Source: JAMQPK01 sp963761975 (GTDB lineage Bacteria; Acidobacteriota; Vicinamibacteria; Vicinamibacterales; JAMQPK01). From it: DNA of 64,000 nt. Positions 25,437 to 34,189 of the stretch are shown here, in pieces. Every line of letters begins with the position of its first letter. The stretch's first letter is position 1. Below the pieces are notes generated by a model that was not told the DNA's origin, did not search any database, and saw only the letters and a program-made list of their open reading frames with translations. Position numbers and translations under genes: made by a program. The DNA lies in NCBI GenBank assembly GCA_963761975.1, contig CAVXIR010000003.1, positions 411,953 to 475,952 of the forward strand, written 5' to 3'.

Positions 25437-26573
25437 ATTTTTCTCGGGCCTCGCGGCGTAAGGCAGCGTCATCAACACCAGGAACAGCATCAGGAACTCG
25501 GAGTCGCCGAAATTGTATTCGGCCATACCGGCGCCAAGCATGGCGACCATGCAGCCGAGAGCCGACGCAGCGAGGAAGCGCGTCTCTGGAATCCTGAGAC
25601 GCCTGACCATGTCTATGACGAGGACGACCAGCATCCAGAGCCAGGCAGCCAATGCAGGCAGTCCGCGCTCGGCCGCAATCTGCATGGGTACGTTGTGCAA
25701 GTGGGGGTTCGCCTGTGCCGGTTCGTTTGGATCCAGAAACTCGCGATAGCGATCGCCGACCCGCGCCGGTCCGACGCCCGCGAGCGGGTTCGCTTTCACC
25801 ATCCGGCTCCCGACCTTCAACATCGTGATGCGATCCACACGCGTCGGATCGCGCGCGTCGAACATCGACATGAAGCGATCGGTCACCTGCGGCGGCGCGA
25901 GCACGAAGAACAGCGCGGCGAGCACCGGCATCACGGCCATGAGCCGCAGATCCTTCAGCAACAACAGGAACGCAATGCCGGCGCAGGCGCCGATGAGCGC
26001 GCTCCTCGTAAACGTGAGACCCAGGATGACCAGCAGCGCCGGCATCATCAATGACGGCCAGATTCGATCCTTCGTGAACAGAATCCGCGCGGCCGCCGCG
26101 CACGTCACCAGCATCAGCACGCCGGAATACGTCATGTAATGGCCGAGCGCGCCCCGCGGGCGCTGGCCGAGGTTGTCGAACTGCAGCACGCCGAACTGGA
26201 AGATGCCGTAGAGCGCGCTCAGCGCGCCGACGGTGATGATCACCTGGACGACAAACGGCGCCTTCGTGCTGCGAGCGAACTCGTAGACCATCGGCACTAT
26301 CAGGAAAAGCACGAGCTGCTTGGAGTCGACGAAGCTCGCGTTCGGATCGTCCGAGAAGGCGGCCGACATCAGCGTGAGCGCCGCATACGCGGCAAGCGGA
26401 TAGAAAAACGGCGGTACCTCGACGCGTCGCGCCGTCATGACGTGCGCGAGCCACATCAGGAGGGCGAGTGCGAGAAAGATATTTGCGGCGGCAATCGAGA
26501 TTTGTAGTGCCGCCACGAAGCCGAGCAGGGCAGCGTACCCGACGCGCTCAATCCACTGACGATTCATTTGCAT
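25428..26573 (-). CDS. O-antigen ligase family membrane protein (WaaL/Wzy-like)
   Basis: The 381-residue product has about ten to twelve hydrophobic helices and the O-antigen ligase family layout: a long periplasmic loop before the last helices with GVGPARVGDRYREF and PHLHNVPMQIAAERGLPAL, where the HxHN-like element matches the HNxx(L)xxxxxxG pattern of the family. It either joins O-antigen to lipid A core or polymerises it. A glycosyltransferase of the heptosyltransferase family follows on the same strand upstream, supporting an envelope-polysaccharide role. The last residues (EKNGV) are encoded by the GGGGTC palindrome at its 3' end. Confidence 0.82.
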   Translation of the reverse strand: MQMNRQWIERVGYAALLGFVAALQISIAAANIFLALALLMWLAHVMTARRVEVPPFFYPLAAYAALTLMSAAFSDDPNASFVDSKQLVLFLIVPMVYEFARSTKAPFVVQVIITVGALSALYGIFQFGVLQFDNLGQRPRGALGHYMTYSGVLMLVTCAAAARILFTKDRIWPSLMMPALLVILGLTFTRSALIGACAGIAFLLLLKDLRLMAVMPVLAALFFVLAPPQVTDRFMSMFDARDPTRVDRITMLKVGSRMVKANPLAGVGPARVGDRYREFLDPNEPAQANPHLHNVPMQIAAERGLPALAAWLWMLVVLVIDMVRRLRIPETRFLAASALGCMVAMLGAGMAEYNFGDSEFLMLFLVLMTLPYAARPEKNGV

Positions 26574-26596
26574 CCTTTGAACAGCAGATCAGGAGG

Positions 26597-27706
26597 TCAG
26601 CAGGTTTCCTTTCGAAGGGAATTCCTCCTGGTCTCGTGATCTCCTGTCTGAATCAGGGCGCGCTCGGCCAGCTCCGCCACCGATTCGGCAGAGATCCGCG
26701 TCAAACATCGGAAGTCTCCTGGGACGCACCGCCGCTGGTCGCACGGCCGGCACGAAAGGCCGTGTACCTCTGCCGCCGCGCCGATGAACCTCGCGCTTCG
26801 ATAGGGCTCCGATCGAACGGGCAGTGTTGGCCCATACAATCCCACAACCGGTACGCCCGTTGTACCTGCGACATGGAGCGGCCCGCTGTCGCCGCCTATG
26901 TAGAGCGCAGCGCGCCCCAGCAACGCGTGCAATTGCGACAGGTCGAACTCTCCGCACTCCACGATCGCCGGCCGCTCGTGCGCCGCGAGGCGCGCGCGTG
27001 CGTCGATCGCGATGGCCGCCGCAGCGGCGGCGTCGGACGGTCCCGACGTCAGAATGATGCGGCGCTTCGGATCGGTCGACGCCAGCCGGCAGACGAGCTC
27101 GACGAACGACTCAGAAGGCCAGCGTCGAAACGGATTGCCGGCACTCACGTGTACCACCACAATCGGATGAACGGCCCCGACGCCGGCGTCGGCGAGCCGG
27201 CTCGCGACGGCTGTCGCGGCCTCTGGATTCAACGGCATTTCGGTGGCGTCGACCTCGGGATTGGGCGGCGCGATGCCGAGCGGCAGCAGCACATCCCACT
27301 GGGTGACGACCGAGTGGCGGGGGCGAAGGGTGGGGGGCCGCGGCACGCGCGTTGTGTACATCCAGCCGCGACCGGTCACATCGTAGCCGATCCGCCTGCG
27401 AGCGCCGCTGAGCCAGGTCAGCAACGAGCTGCGAGGTCCGCCATGGAAGTCGATCGCGAGATCGTAGCGCTGGCGGCGAAGCCGTCTGATCAACGCGAGG
27501 TCGGCGCGCAGCCGTCCTGAGGCGTGCGGGTCGCACACGACGATCACCTCATCGAGATGCGGGTTGTTGCGCACGACCGGTGCGGCGTGTTCTTCGACGA
27601 TGTAAGCGATGCGCGCGTTGGGGTAATGCCGGCGGACGGCCCGGATGGCGGGCGTCGTGAACACGACGTCGCCGATCAACCGGAGCCGGACTAACAAGAT
27701 GTTCAA
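26597..27706 (-). CDS. Glycosyltransferase family 9 (ADP-heptose:LPS heptosyltransferase-like)
   Basis: The 369-residue product is a GT-B enzyme with the family start MNILLVRLRLIGDVVFTTPA, YDLAIDFHGGPRSSLLTWLSG, VVVHVSAGNPFRRWP and the donor-site GGDSGPLHVAGTTGVPVVGLYG (in part). Such enzymes transfer heptose to the LPS inner core. The C-terminus has a CRPCDQRRCVPGDFRCL cluster, common in a subset of GT9. It sits upstream of the O-antigen ligase on the same strand, and gmhA in the nuo operon could supply the heptose pathway. Acceptor position unknown. Confidence 0.85.
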   Translation of the reverse strand: MNILLVRLRLIGDVVFTTPAIRAVRRHYPNARIAYIVEEHAAPVVRNNPHLDEVIVVCDPHASGRLRADLALIRRLRRQRYDLAIDFHGGPRSSLLTWLSGARRRIGYDVTGRGWMYTTRVPRPPTLRPRHSVVTQWDVLLPLGIAPPNPEVDATEMPLNPEAATAVASRLADAGVGAVHPIVVVHVSAGNPFRRWPSESFVELVCRLASTDPKRRIILTSGPSDAAAAAAIAIDARARLAAHERPAIVECGEFDLSQLHALLGRAALYIGGDSGPLHVAGTTGVPVVGLYGPTLPVRSEPYRSARFIGAAAEVHGLSCRPCDQRRCVPGDFRCLTRISAESVAELAERALIQTGDHETRRNSLRKETC

Positions 27707-27712
27707 TCGAAC

Positions 27713-27883
27713 CTATTTCTCTACGGTCGCCTCGTCGATAAGCATCACGGGAATGTCGTCCCTAATCGGATAGACGCGATAACAGGTATTGCACTTCAAT
27801 CCTGCGCCGTTGTGGACGAGAACGACAGGCGTTTTGCAGTTCGGGCAGGCCAGAATCTCGAGCAATTCAGCGTCGATGGCCAT
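27713..27883 (-). CDS. Trm112 family zinc-ribbon protein
   Basis: The 56-residue product (MAIDAELLEILACPNCKTPV, then GLKCNTCYRVYPIRDDIPVM) is a small zinc ribbon of the Trm112/YcaR family, with two CxxC pairs. In bacteria these proteins often sit next to LPS or tRNA modification genes, and their role is poorly defined. ATG at 27883 is chosen because AAGGAGG lies just upstream; an earlier start would add ten unrelated residues. It precedes the GT9 gene by 6 bases on the same strand, so the two are probably cotranscribed. Confidence 0.85.
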   Translation of the reverse strand: MAIDAELLEILACPNCKTPVVLVHNGAGLKCNTCYRVYPIRDDIPVMLIDEATVEK

Positions 27884-27947
27884 GAAAATGGTCCTCCTTG
27901 AGGGACGGTCCAAAAACTATAACAGAAAGGTTACAATCGGACGTCAG

Positions 27948-29696
27948 ATGCAGAAAGAGCTAGCGCTCGCGTTTGTGCTGCTGTCGGGGGCCGGATCTGC
28001 GTTTGCGCAGACCAAGCCCGCGCCAGCCGAGTCGGCCGGCGGCGCGTACTTCGAGTTCATGATGGGGCTGCACTTCGAAAGCCAGGGCGACAGCACGGGC
28101 GCCCTCGCGGCCTATCAGCGAGCCGAGCGCCTCGAGCCGAAGTCTGCGGAGATTCCTGCCGCGCTGGCCGAACTGTACGCGCGCATGAACCGGCCGAGCG
28201 ATGCCGTTGCGGCTGGAGAGCGCGCCGTCAAGGCGAATCCGTCGAACCCTGAGGCCAACTGGATTCTCGGCAGCCTCTACGCGCGCATGGCCGAAATGCC
28301 GAACACGCGAGACGCCGATCGCCGCACTTACTCGCAGCGCGCGATCGACAATCTCGAAAAGGCGAACCGCAACGCGCATCCCGGCGTGCCGATGATGCTC
28401 GCCCGGTTGTACATCGCCGATGAGCAACATGATAAGGCGGTAGCGCTGCTCGTGCCGTTTGTCAGCGATCAGCCCGAGCAGGTCGACGCAGTGGCGCTGC
28501 TGGCCGAGGCGTACCAGGCGACCGACCGCGACGCCGATGCGATCGCCCTGCTTGAAAAATCGGTCGTCGACTCACCTGAGCTGTTCAGCACACTCGGGCA
28601 GGTCTATCAGGATCAGGGGCGCTGGCGCGACGCCGCTCGGGCGTATGAAGGTGCCGTTCAGGAGCGGCCGGAGTTTTTGCCGCTGCGCACCCAGTGGGCG
28701 ACTGCGCTGCTGAATGCGGGCGAGGCTCAGCGGGCGCGCGAAGTGCTCGAGGAGGGATCGGCCGGTAATTCGCGTAGCACGCGCGCGTTGTATCTGTTGT
28801 CGGAAGCGCAGCGACGCACGCGCGATTTCGCCGCCGCCGAAGTCACCGCGCGCCGTTTGATTGCGCTCGACGCACGCGCGCTTGGCGGGCCGCAGCAGCT
28901 CGCGCACATCTTCCGGGATCAGAACGAGCATCAGAAAATTGTCGCCCTGCTCGAGCCCATCGTCACCCCTCGTCTGCGCGCGGCTGACGCCGCCGACATG
29001 ACGAGCGAGACGTTCCGCAGTCTGTATTTCGACCTGGCCACGTCATACGAGAGCCTTCGGCAGTTCGACAAAGCTCTCACCATGCTCAGGCAGGCACGTA
29101 CCCTTTCGCCGACGGACCCGATGGTGGAAATCAGGCTGGCCCGGGCGCAGGAGGAAAGCGGCAAGGGTGACGATGCCGTCAGGACGCTGCAGGGGGCGGT
29201 CACGAAGTTCCCCAAGGAAACCATGGTCAAGCTGCAGCTCGCCTCGACGCTGGAGCGCCAGAAGAAATATAACGACGCCGAGTCGGTGTTCCGTCAGATG
29301 ATTGCCGAGGATCCGAAAAATTCCGATGCGCTGAATTCTCTCGGTTACATGCTGGCCGAGCGCGGACAGAAGCTCGATGAAGCGATAACGCTGGTCGAGC
29401 GCGCCCTGGTCGTCGAGCCCGGCAACGGCGCCTATCTCGACAGCCTCGGCTGGGCTTACTACAGGCAGAATCGGTTCGAGCAGGCTGAGGGGCCGCTGAG
29501 AGAAGCGGCCAAGATGCTGCCGACGGTCTCTGTCATTCAGGATCATCTTGGCGATGTGCTCAACAAGCGCGGCCTCTATCAGGAAGCGATCGATGCCTGG
29601 CAGAAGGCGCTCGACGGCGATGGCGATGAGATATCGCGTTCGCAGCTCGACGATAAGATCAAATCAGCGCGCCAGAGGCTTGGCCGGCCAAAGTAA
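27948..29696 (+). CDS. Exported TPR-repeat protein
   Basis: The 582-residue product starts with a signal peptide (MQKELALAFVLLSGAGSAFA) and consists of roughly a dozen tetratricopeptide repeats, with clear units such as AYFEFMMGLHFESQGDSTGA, EAYQATDRDADAIALLEKSV and NSLGYMLAERGQKLDEAITL. The last repeats show the YLDSLGWAYYRQNRFEQAEG form. It probably scaffolds protein contacts in the periplasm. The ATG at 27948 is chosen for the signal peptide. The lolB-like gene overlaps its end, and the position just before lolB-ispE suggests an envelope function, as in other bacteria with a TPR gene at this spot. Confidence 0.85.
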   Translation: MQKELALAFVLLSGAGSAFAQTKPAPAESAGGAYFEFMMGLHFESQGDSTGALAAYQRAERLEPKSAEIPAALAELYARMNRPSDAVAAGERAVKANPSNPEANWILGSLYARMAEMPNTRDADRRTYSQRAIDNLEKANRNAHPGVPMMLARLYIADEQHDKAVALLVPFVSDQPEQVDAVALLAEAYQATDRDADAIALLEKSVVDSPELFSTLGQVYQDQGRWRDAARAYEGAVQERPEFLPLRTQWATALLNAGEAQRAREVLEEGSAGNSRSTRALYLLSEAQRRTRDFAAAEVTARRLIALDARALGGPQQLAHIFRDQNEHQKIVALLEPIVTPRLRAADAADMTSETFRSLYFDLATSYESLRQFDKALTMLRQARTLSPTDPMVEIRLARAQEESGKGDDAVRTLQGAVTKFPKETMVKLQLASTLERQKKYNDAESVFRQMIAEDPKNSDALNSLGYMLAERGQKLDEAITLVERALVVEPGNGAYLDSLGWAYYRQNRFEQAEGPLREAAKMLPTVSVIQDHLGDVLNKRGLYQEAIDAWQKALDGDGDEISRSQLDDKIKSARQRLGRPK

Positions 29697-30463
29697 GCTC
29701 GCCTTTTCGATTCTCCTTCTCACGATCGGTCTCACGGCCTGCGGTCCGCGGCGTCTTTCGCTGCCCAGCGGTCCCGGCACACCTACTTCCGATTTCGCAG
29801 CTACATATGCAGCCGCCCGCGCGGCATGCGAGAGCGTTCACACCATGCAGGCAGAACTGGGTCTGTCGGGGCGCGCAGCCGGGCAACGTGTGCGAGGGCG
29901 CGTGCTGGTTGGACTCGTGCCGGATGCATTGCGGCTGGAAGGGGTGGCGCCGTTCGGCGCCCCCGTGTTTATTCTCGTGGCCGACGGCCAGCGCGGCACG
30001 CTGCTCTTGTCTCGCGATCGCCGCGAGGTGCGCGACGCGCCGCCGGAGGAGATTCTGAACGCCCTCATCGGGTCTGCGGCTCGGCTCCGACGACCTGCGT
30101 GCGCTGTTGAGCGGCTGCGTGAAGGCGGCTGCCGAAACCACATCGGCTCGCGCCTACGGATCGGACTGGATCGCCGTCGATCTCTCGTCGGGCGGAACGA
30201 TCTATCTGAACCGCGCCGGCGCTGCATGGCGTATTGTTGCAGGCCGCTACGGCGGTCTCGAGGTGGATTACCCTGCGTTCGCGGGCGATCGTCCCTCGCA
30301 CATTACATTGCGGGGCGCCGACCTCGACCTCGGGCTGTCGGTGAGCCAGGTCGAAGTGAACGGCGATCTGCCGCGCGATCAGCTCGTGCTGCTGAAAATA
30401 CCGGACGGTGTCGAGCCGTTGTCGCTCGACGAGCTCCGCAAAGCCGGTCCGCTTGGCCGATGA
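29680..30463 (+). CDS. LolB-like outer-membrane lipoprotein (one-base frameshift)
   Basis: LolB receives lipoproteins from LolA and inserts them in the outer membrane. The product has a lipoprotein signal (SILLLTIGLTAC) followed by a single-domain beta-sheet protein with SVHTMQAELGLSGR, LRLEGVAPFGAPVFILVADG and GLEVDYPAF. Sequence similarity to E. coli LolB is weak, but the gene order lolB-ispE-tRNA-prs matches the gammaproteobacterial one. The start is TTG at 29680 inside the TPR gene. The frame breaks at the GGG at 30070-30072; removing one G gives ALIGLRLGSDDLRALLSGC and 260 residues in total. I treat it as one gene with a one-base insertion. Confidence 0.7.
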
Positions 30464-30472
30464 AGGACGGGC

Positions 30473-31351
30473 ATGCGATCTGTCACCTTGCGCGCGTTCG
30501 CCAAGATCAACCTCTCGTTGCGCATCAGGGATGCGCGGCCCGACGGCTACCACGAGGTCCAGACGATTCTGCAAGCGATCGATCTCGCCGACCGCGTAAA
30601 GATTGCCTCTGGTCGCGGGCCGTTCGAGATTCGCTGCGATGCTTCCAATGTTCCGCTCGATCGCACGAACCTCGTGTGGAAAGCCGCTCAGGTGCTTTGG
30701 CGCGCAGCGGGTTGGGAAGGTGAACCGCGCGGCGCTGTCGTGACGCTGCAGAAAAAGATCCCTATACAGGCCGGGCTCGGCGGCGGCAGCAGCGATGCGG
30801 CGGCTGCGCTCATCGGCTTGCGGCGCATCTGGAAGCTGCGCATGCCGGACGACCAGATGGTCGCCATGGCTGGGCAGCTGGGATCGGATGTGCCATATTT
30901 TCTCGTCGGCGGAACTGCGCTTGGTCTGGGTCGCGGCGACGAGGTCTATGCGCTCGAAGAACTTCCGCGCCTGTGGGTCGTGCTGGTGTTCCCTCCGTTT
31001 GGCGTGTCCACCAGGGACGCATATGCGTGGCTGGACGAAGATCGAAAAAGGGGTCGGGAGGGGTTTTCGCACGATCACGATCGTGTCGAAAACGCCTCCC
31101 GACCCCTGTTCCCGTACCTCACGCTGGCCAACGATCTCGAGCCCCCCGTCATCGGACGCCATCGGCTCATCGGTACCCTCAAGCAGCGCCTGAACGACTC
31201 GGGTGCCGTCATGGCCGCCATGTCAGGCAGCGGCTCAACGGTGTTCGGCGTCTTCAGATCCGGCCCCGTGGCCCTTGCTGCGGCGCGCCGGTTGAAAAAG
31301 GATGGCGCACGCGTGTTGATGGCTCGATTCCTCCCCCGCCGGAGGAGCTGA
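30473..31351 (+). CDS. ispE: 4-diphosphocytidyl-2-C-methyl-D-erythritol kinase
   Basis: IspE phosphorylates CDP-methylerythritol in the MEP isoprenoid pathway. The 292-residue GHMP kinase shows AFAKINLSLRIRDARPDGYH, the ATP-binding PIQAGLGGGSSDAAAAL and the C-terminal MAAMSGSGSTVFGVF. Residues about 193-212 (KRGREGFSHDHDRVENASRP) are encoded by a 59-bp palindrome (31049-31107) inserted in frame in a variable surface loop between the conserved FGVSTRDAYAWL and LANDLEPPV. IspDF is encoded at 49.5 kb, so two further steps of the pathway are in the window. Confidence 0.95.
   Translation: MRSVTLRAFAKINLSLRIRDARPDGYHEVQTILQAIDLADRVKIASGRGPFEIRCDASNVPLDRTNLVWKAAQVLWRAAGWEGEPRGAVVTLQKKIPIQAGLGGGSSDAAAALIGLRRIWKLRMPDDQMVAMAGQLGSDVPYFLVGGTALGLGRGDEVYALEELPRLWVVLVFPPFGVSTRDAYAWLDEDRKRGREGFSHDHDRVENASRPLFPYLTLANDLEPPVIGRHRLIGTLKQRLNDSGAVMAAMSGSGSTVFGVFRSGPVALAAARRLKKDGARVLMARFLPRRRS
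31049..31107. repeat. 59-bp palindromic element inside ispE
   Basis: Left arm AGGGGTCGGGAGGGGTTTTC and right arm GAAAACGCCTCCCGACCCCT are complementary apart from one mismatch, and they continue inward through CACGATC/GATCGTG with one bulged base. The element is within the coding frame and reads through without a stop. Its GGGGTC end recalls the other GGGGTC palindromes. It resembles the way Rickettsia palindromic elements sit inside genes, but no relation to that family is claimed. Confidence 0.8.
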
Positions 31352-31353
31352 AC

Positions 31354-31383
31354 TTGCCCGTAACGACGTGAATCGTCTAAAAT
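31354..31383 (+). promoter_or_regulatory. Candidate promoter for tRNA-Gln/prs
   Basis: TTGCCC (31354-31359) and TAAAAT (31378-31383) are separated by 18 bases just after the ispE stop. Transcription would start near 31390, 65 bases before the tRNA. Both boxes deviate from consensus, so the call is tentative. Confidence 0.4.
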
Positions 31384-31455
31384 CTTCGTTTGCGCTGCGG
31401 TGGTTGAGCCACGCCTACAAGGACTTCCTCGAAAATGCGCGTTTGGATAGATTGT

Positions 31456-31530
31456 TGGGGCGTGGCCAAGCGGTAAGGCGCGGGACTTTGGATCCCGTAT
31501 TCGGTGGTTCGAATCCACCCGCCCCAGCCA
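31456..31530 (+). tRNA. tRNA-Gln (UUG)
   Basis: The cloverleaf closes with acceptor arms TGGGGCG and CGCCCCA, discriminator G and an encoded CCA (31528-31530). The anticodon loop CTTTGGA gives anticodon TTG. The T arm is GGTGG-TTCGAAT-CCACC. It lies between ispE and prs, and its CCA runs directly into a hairpin. Confidence 0.96.
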
Positions 31531-31575
31531 GCCTTCGCTCACGCGAGTCGACGCCGAAGCGTGAGCTTCGGCTGG
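31528..31575 (+). other. CCA-anchored hairpin after tRNA-Gln
   Basis: CCAGCC (31528-31533, beginning with the encoded CCA) pairs with GGCTGG (31570-31575). A TTC/TTC internal loop follows, then GCTCACGC pairs with GCGTGAGC (31559-31566). The same layout with altered outer arms follows tRNA-Tyr, tRNA-Gly and tRNA-Thr(GGU). Confidence 0.7.
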
Positions 31576-31683
31576 GCAGGCCACGCGATGGCTGTCACGC
31601 CGCAGCACGCGGAGCGTGCGCAGGCGGACAAGTGCCCCGGGTTCCCCAGACGCGGTATTCGCGTTGGGATGGACATCTGACGC

Positions 31684-32640
31684 ATGGACAGACCTGCAGG
31701 GTACGGCGAACTCAAACTGTTTTCGGGGAGCGCCCATCCTGACCTGGCGCGCGAGATCGCGCACCATCTCAGCCTGCCCATCGGGCAGTGCCGGCTGCGG
31801 CGGTTCCCGGACACAGAGGTTTCGTTTCAGATCGACGAAAACATCCGCGGCACCGATGTGTTCATCGTGCAACCGACCTGCGCGCCGGTCGACGAGCACA
31901 TCATGGAAATGCTGATCATGATCGACGCGTTCCGTCGATCGTCAGCCGCGCGGATTACGGCGGTGATTCCGTATTACGGATACGCGCGCCAGGATCGCAA
32001 GGACAAGCCGCGGGTGCCGATTTCCGCGAAGCTGGTCGCCAACATCCTGAGCGCATCGGGCGTCGATCGCGTGCTGACGATGGATCTGCACAAGGCGCAG
32101 ATTCAGGGGTTCTTTGACATCCCGGTCGATCACCTGTTTGCGGCGCCGGTGATCATCGATTTTCTGGCGCGTCAGAATTTTCCGAATCTGACGATCGTGG
32201 CGCCCGACGCTGGCGGTGCGGAACGCGCCCGGGCCTATGCGAAGCGGCTCGGCGGAGAGCTGGCGGTGATCGACAAGCGCCGCAGTGATGACGGCACCGC
32301 GGAAGTGATGAACGTCGTTGGCGATGTCGTCGGACGCACCTGCATCATTCAGGACGACATCATCGACACGGCCGGAACGATTGTGAAGGCGGCCAACGCG
32401 TTAAAGGACAACGGCGCCGCCCGTGTGTTTGCCTGTGCGGTGCATGGCGTCTTGTCCGGCTCCGCATTCGATCGTATCGACAAGGCGCCGCTCGAGAAGC
32501 TGATCGTGACGAATACGATCCCGCTCAACGGCGAGCGCGGCAAACACGGCAAGATCGTGTCGCTCTCGGTCGCCAAGCTGTTGAGCCAGGCGATTCGAAG
32601 CATTCATGATGAATCGTCGGTGTCTTCGTTGTTCGTGTAG
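31684..32640 (+). CDS. prs: Ribose-phosphate pyrophosphokinase
   Basis: Prs makes PRPP from ribose 5-phosphate and ATP for nucleotide, His and Trp synthesis. The 318-residue product shows GYGELKLFSGSAHPDLAREI at its start, DLHKAQIQGFFDIPVDHL, the ATP-binding PYYGYARQDRKDKPRVPISA and the PRPP loop CIIQDDIIDTAGTIVKAANAL. The length is normal. The gene follows tRNA-Gln by about 150 bases and precedes rplY, an order common in bacteria (prs, ctc, pth). Confidence 0.96.
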   Translation: MDRPAGYGELKLFSGSAHPDLAREIAHHLSLPIGQCRLRRFPDTEVSFQIDENIRGTDVFIVQPTCAPVDEHIMEMLIMIDAFRRSSAARITAVIPYYGYARQDRKDKPRVPISAKLVANILSASGVDRVLTMDLHKAQIQGFFDIPVDHLFAAPVIIDFLARQNFPNLTIVAPDAGGAERARAYAKRLGGELAVIDKRRSDDGTAEVMNVVGDVVGRTCIIQDDIIDTAGTIVKAANALKDNGAARVFACAVHGVLSGSAFDRIDKAPLEKLIVTNTIPLNGERGKHGKIVSLSVAKLLSQAIRSIHDESSVSSLFV

Positions 32641-32745
32641 CGACTATCGGGATTAGGGACTGGGGATCAGCGAGTAGCAGTCACGGTCCGGCTAAAGCCG
32701 GACACGACTTACTGCACGGGACGGCGAAACGACCGAAATGCTGCT

Positions 32746-32830
32746 GCACTAAGCAGTTAGGTGCTGCAAACATTGTCGAGCGACCAAGGTCGCGAGATAC
32801 AGGTCGTGGGGGTGGGGCCCCACGACCGAT
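32746..32830 (+). promoter_or_regulatory. Two-hairpin leader element, copy A (upstream of rplY)
   Basis: After a conserved ACTAAGCAG-like segment, hairpin 1 has arms GCGACC (32780-32785) and GGTCGC (32788-32793). Hairpin 2 has arms GTCGTGGGG (32803-32811) and CCCCACGAC (32818-32826), with a GTGGGG loop. The element ends about 20 bases before the rplY ATG. Other copies lie upstream of gltX, rplA, rplJ and rplL. Confidence 0.65.
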
Positions 32831-32850
32831 AAAGAAAGAAGACACGCAAC

Positions 32851-33555
32851 ATGGAAGCTGTTTTGGACGCAGTTGAACGCACGTCAAGGGGCCGGAACGA
32901 GGCAAAACGGCTGCGTGCCGGCGGCCGCATTCCTGCCGTGGTCTACGGGGAGAAGGAAGGCGGCAAGGCCATCGCCGTCGATCCGAAAATACTGGCGCGC
33001 ATCCTGCGCACCGAACAGGGCGCCAACACGCTGATCGCGCTGAATCTGCCCGGCGGCAGCAACGCGCGTGTGCTCGTAAAGGAGTATCAGCTCGATCCGG
33101 TCACACACGAGCTTCTGCATGCCGATTTCTACCGAGTTGCGATGGACAAGTTGCTTCGCGTCCAGGTGACGGTGGTTGCGCATGGCGAGCCCAAGGGCGT
33201 GAAGCTGCAGGGTGGTGTGCTCGACATCGTTCATCGCCAGGTCGAAATCGAATGCCTTCCGGCTGACATTCCGAACAACATCGTCGTCGATGTGAGCGAG
33301 CTGATGGTGGGCCAGAGTATCCGCGTCAAGGATATTGCGACGAACCCGAAGTGGAAGGCGTTGAGCGATCCGGAAATGATGATTCTGCACGTCATCATTC
33401 CGAAGGTTGAGGAGACGCCGGCCCCGGCCGAGGCGGCGGTTGCAGGTGCGGCCGCGACACCGGCCGAGCCCGAGGTCATCAAGAAGGGCAAGAAGGAAGA
33501 AGAGACGGCCGAAGCTGCGCCGGCTCCGGCTGCGGCCAAGAAGGACAAGAAGTAA
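32851..33555 (+). CDS. rplY: 50S ribosomal protein L25/general stress protein Ctc
   Basis: The protein binds 5S rRNA. The 234-residue product is the long Ctc form: an N-terminal L25 domain (NEAKRLRAGGRIPAVVYGE and HADFYRVAMDKLLRVQVTV) and a C-terminal TL5-like domain (IECLPADIPNNIVVDVSELM), followed by a low-complexity Ala/Pro/Lys tail ending in KKDKK. It follows prs, as in many bacteria, and precedes pth. The two-hairpin element (copy A) ends just upstream of its ATG. Confidence 0.93.
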   Translation: MEAVLDAVERTSRGRNEAKRLRAGGRIPAVVYGEKEGGKAIAVDPKILARILRTEQGANTLIALNLPGGSNARVLVKEYQLDPVTHELLHADFYRVAMDKLLRVQVTVVAHGEPKGVKLQGGVLDIVHRQVEIECLPADIPNNIVVDVSELMVGQSIRVKDIATNPKWKALSDPEMMILHVIIPKVEETPAPAEAAVAGAAATPAEPEVIKKGKKEEETAEAAPAPAAAKKDKK

Positions 33556-33604
33556 CTCCCCGGGGATTAGGGATTGGGGATTAGGGATTAGTCAGTCCGG
33601 GATT
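33556..33604 (+). repeat. GGGGATTAGGGATT word array
   Basis: The gap between rplY and pth is a run of GGGATTA/GGGGATT words. Related words occur at 57396-57422, 58313-58345 and 32650. No gene or promoter is visible in it. Confidence 0.6.
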
Positions 33605-33608
33605 AGCT

Positions 33609-34189
33609 TTGAAGTTAATTGTTGGCTTGGCAATCCCGGCCGCGATTACGAGCACACGCGGCATAACGTCGGGTTTCAGGTTGCCGAAGAGCTCGCGCGC
33701 CGCTATCGTGTGACGTTGAAGAATCACGCGAAGTGGAAAGCAAAGGCGGCGAAGATTCCCGACCTCGGCGACGGCGTGTTGCTGGCCGAGCCGACGACAT
33801 TCATGAACCTGAGCGGATGGGCGGTCCGCGAGCTGGCGACGTTTCACAAGCTCGCACCATACGATCTGCTCGTCGTTTACGACGATGCGGACCTGCCGCT
33901 TGGGCGACTGCGCCTGAGGCCGAGCGGCTCGGCGGGCGGTCACAACGGGTTGAAGTCGATCATCCAGGAGCTCGGGACGAGCGAGATTCCGAGATTGCGG
34001 GTGGGCGTGGGAAGACAAGACGGCGAGCTGAAGAGCCACGTGTTAGGCCGTTTCGATTCCGACGAAAAGCCGCAGATCGATGCGGCAGTGCAACGAGCGG
34101 CGGACGCGGCAGAGGTGTTCGTAAAGGAGAGCATCCTGGCGGCGATGAATCAGTACAATGCGGCGCCGCCGGCCGCCGAGGAAGCATAA
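33609..34189 (+). CDS. pth: Peptidyl-tRNA hydrolase (one-base frameshift)
   Basis: Pth releases tRNA from peptidyl-tRNA that has dropped off ribosomes. The longer frame shows GNPGRDYEHTRHNVGFQVAE (with catalytic His), FMNLSGWAVRELATF, YDDADLPLGRLRLRPSGSAG and KSIIQELGTSEIPRLRVGVG. The family start KLIVGLGNPG is found only if a base is restored in TTGGC at 33627-33631, where LKLIVGL is in one frame and GNPG in the next. With this correction the TTG at 33609 gives 193 residues, the usual size. I read it as a one-base deletion, probably a sequence error because the gene is essential in most bacteria. Confidence 0.9.
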
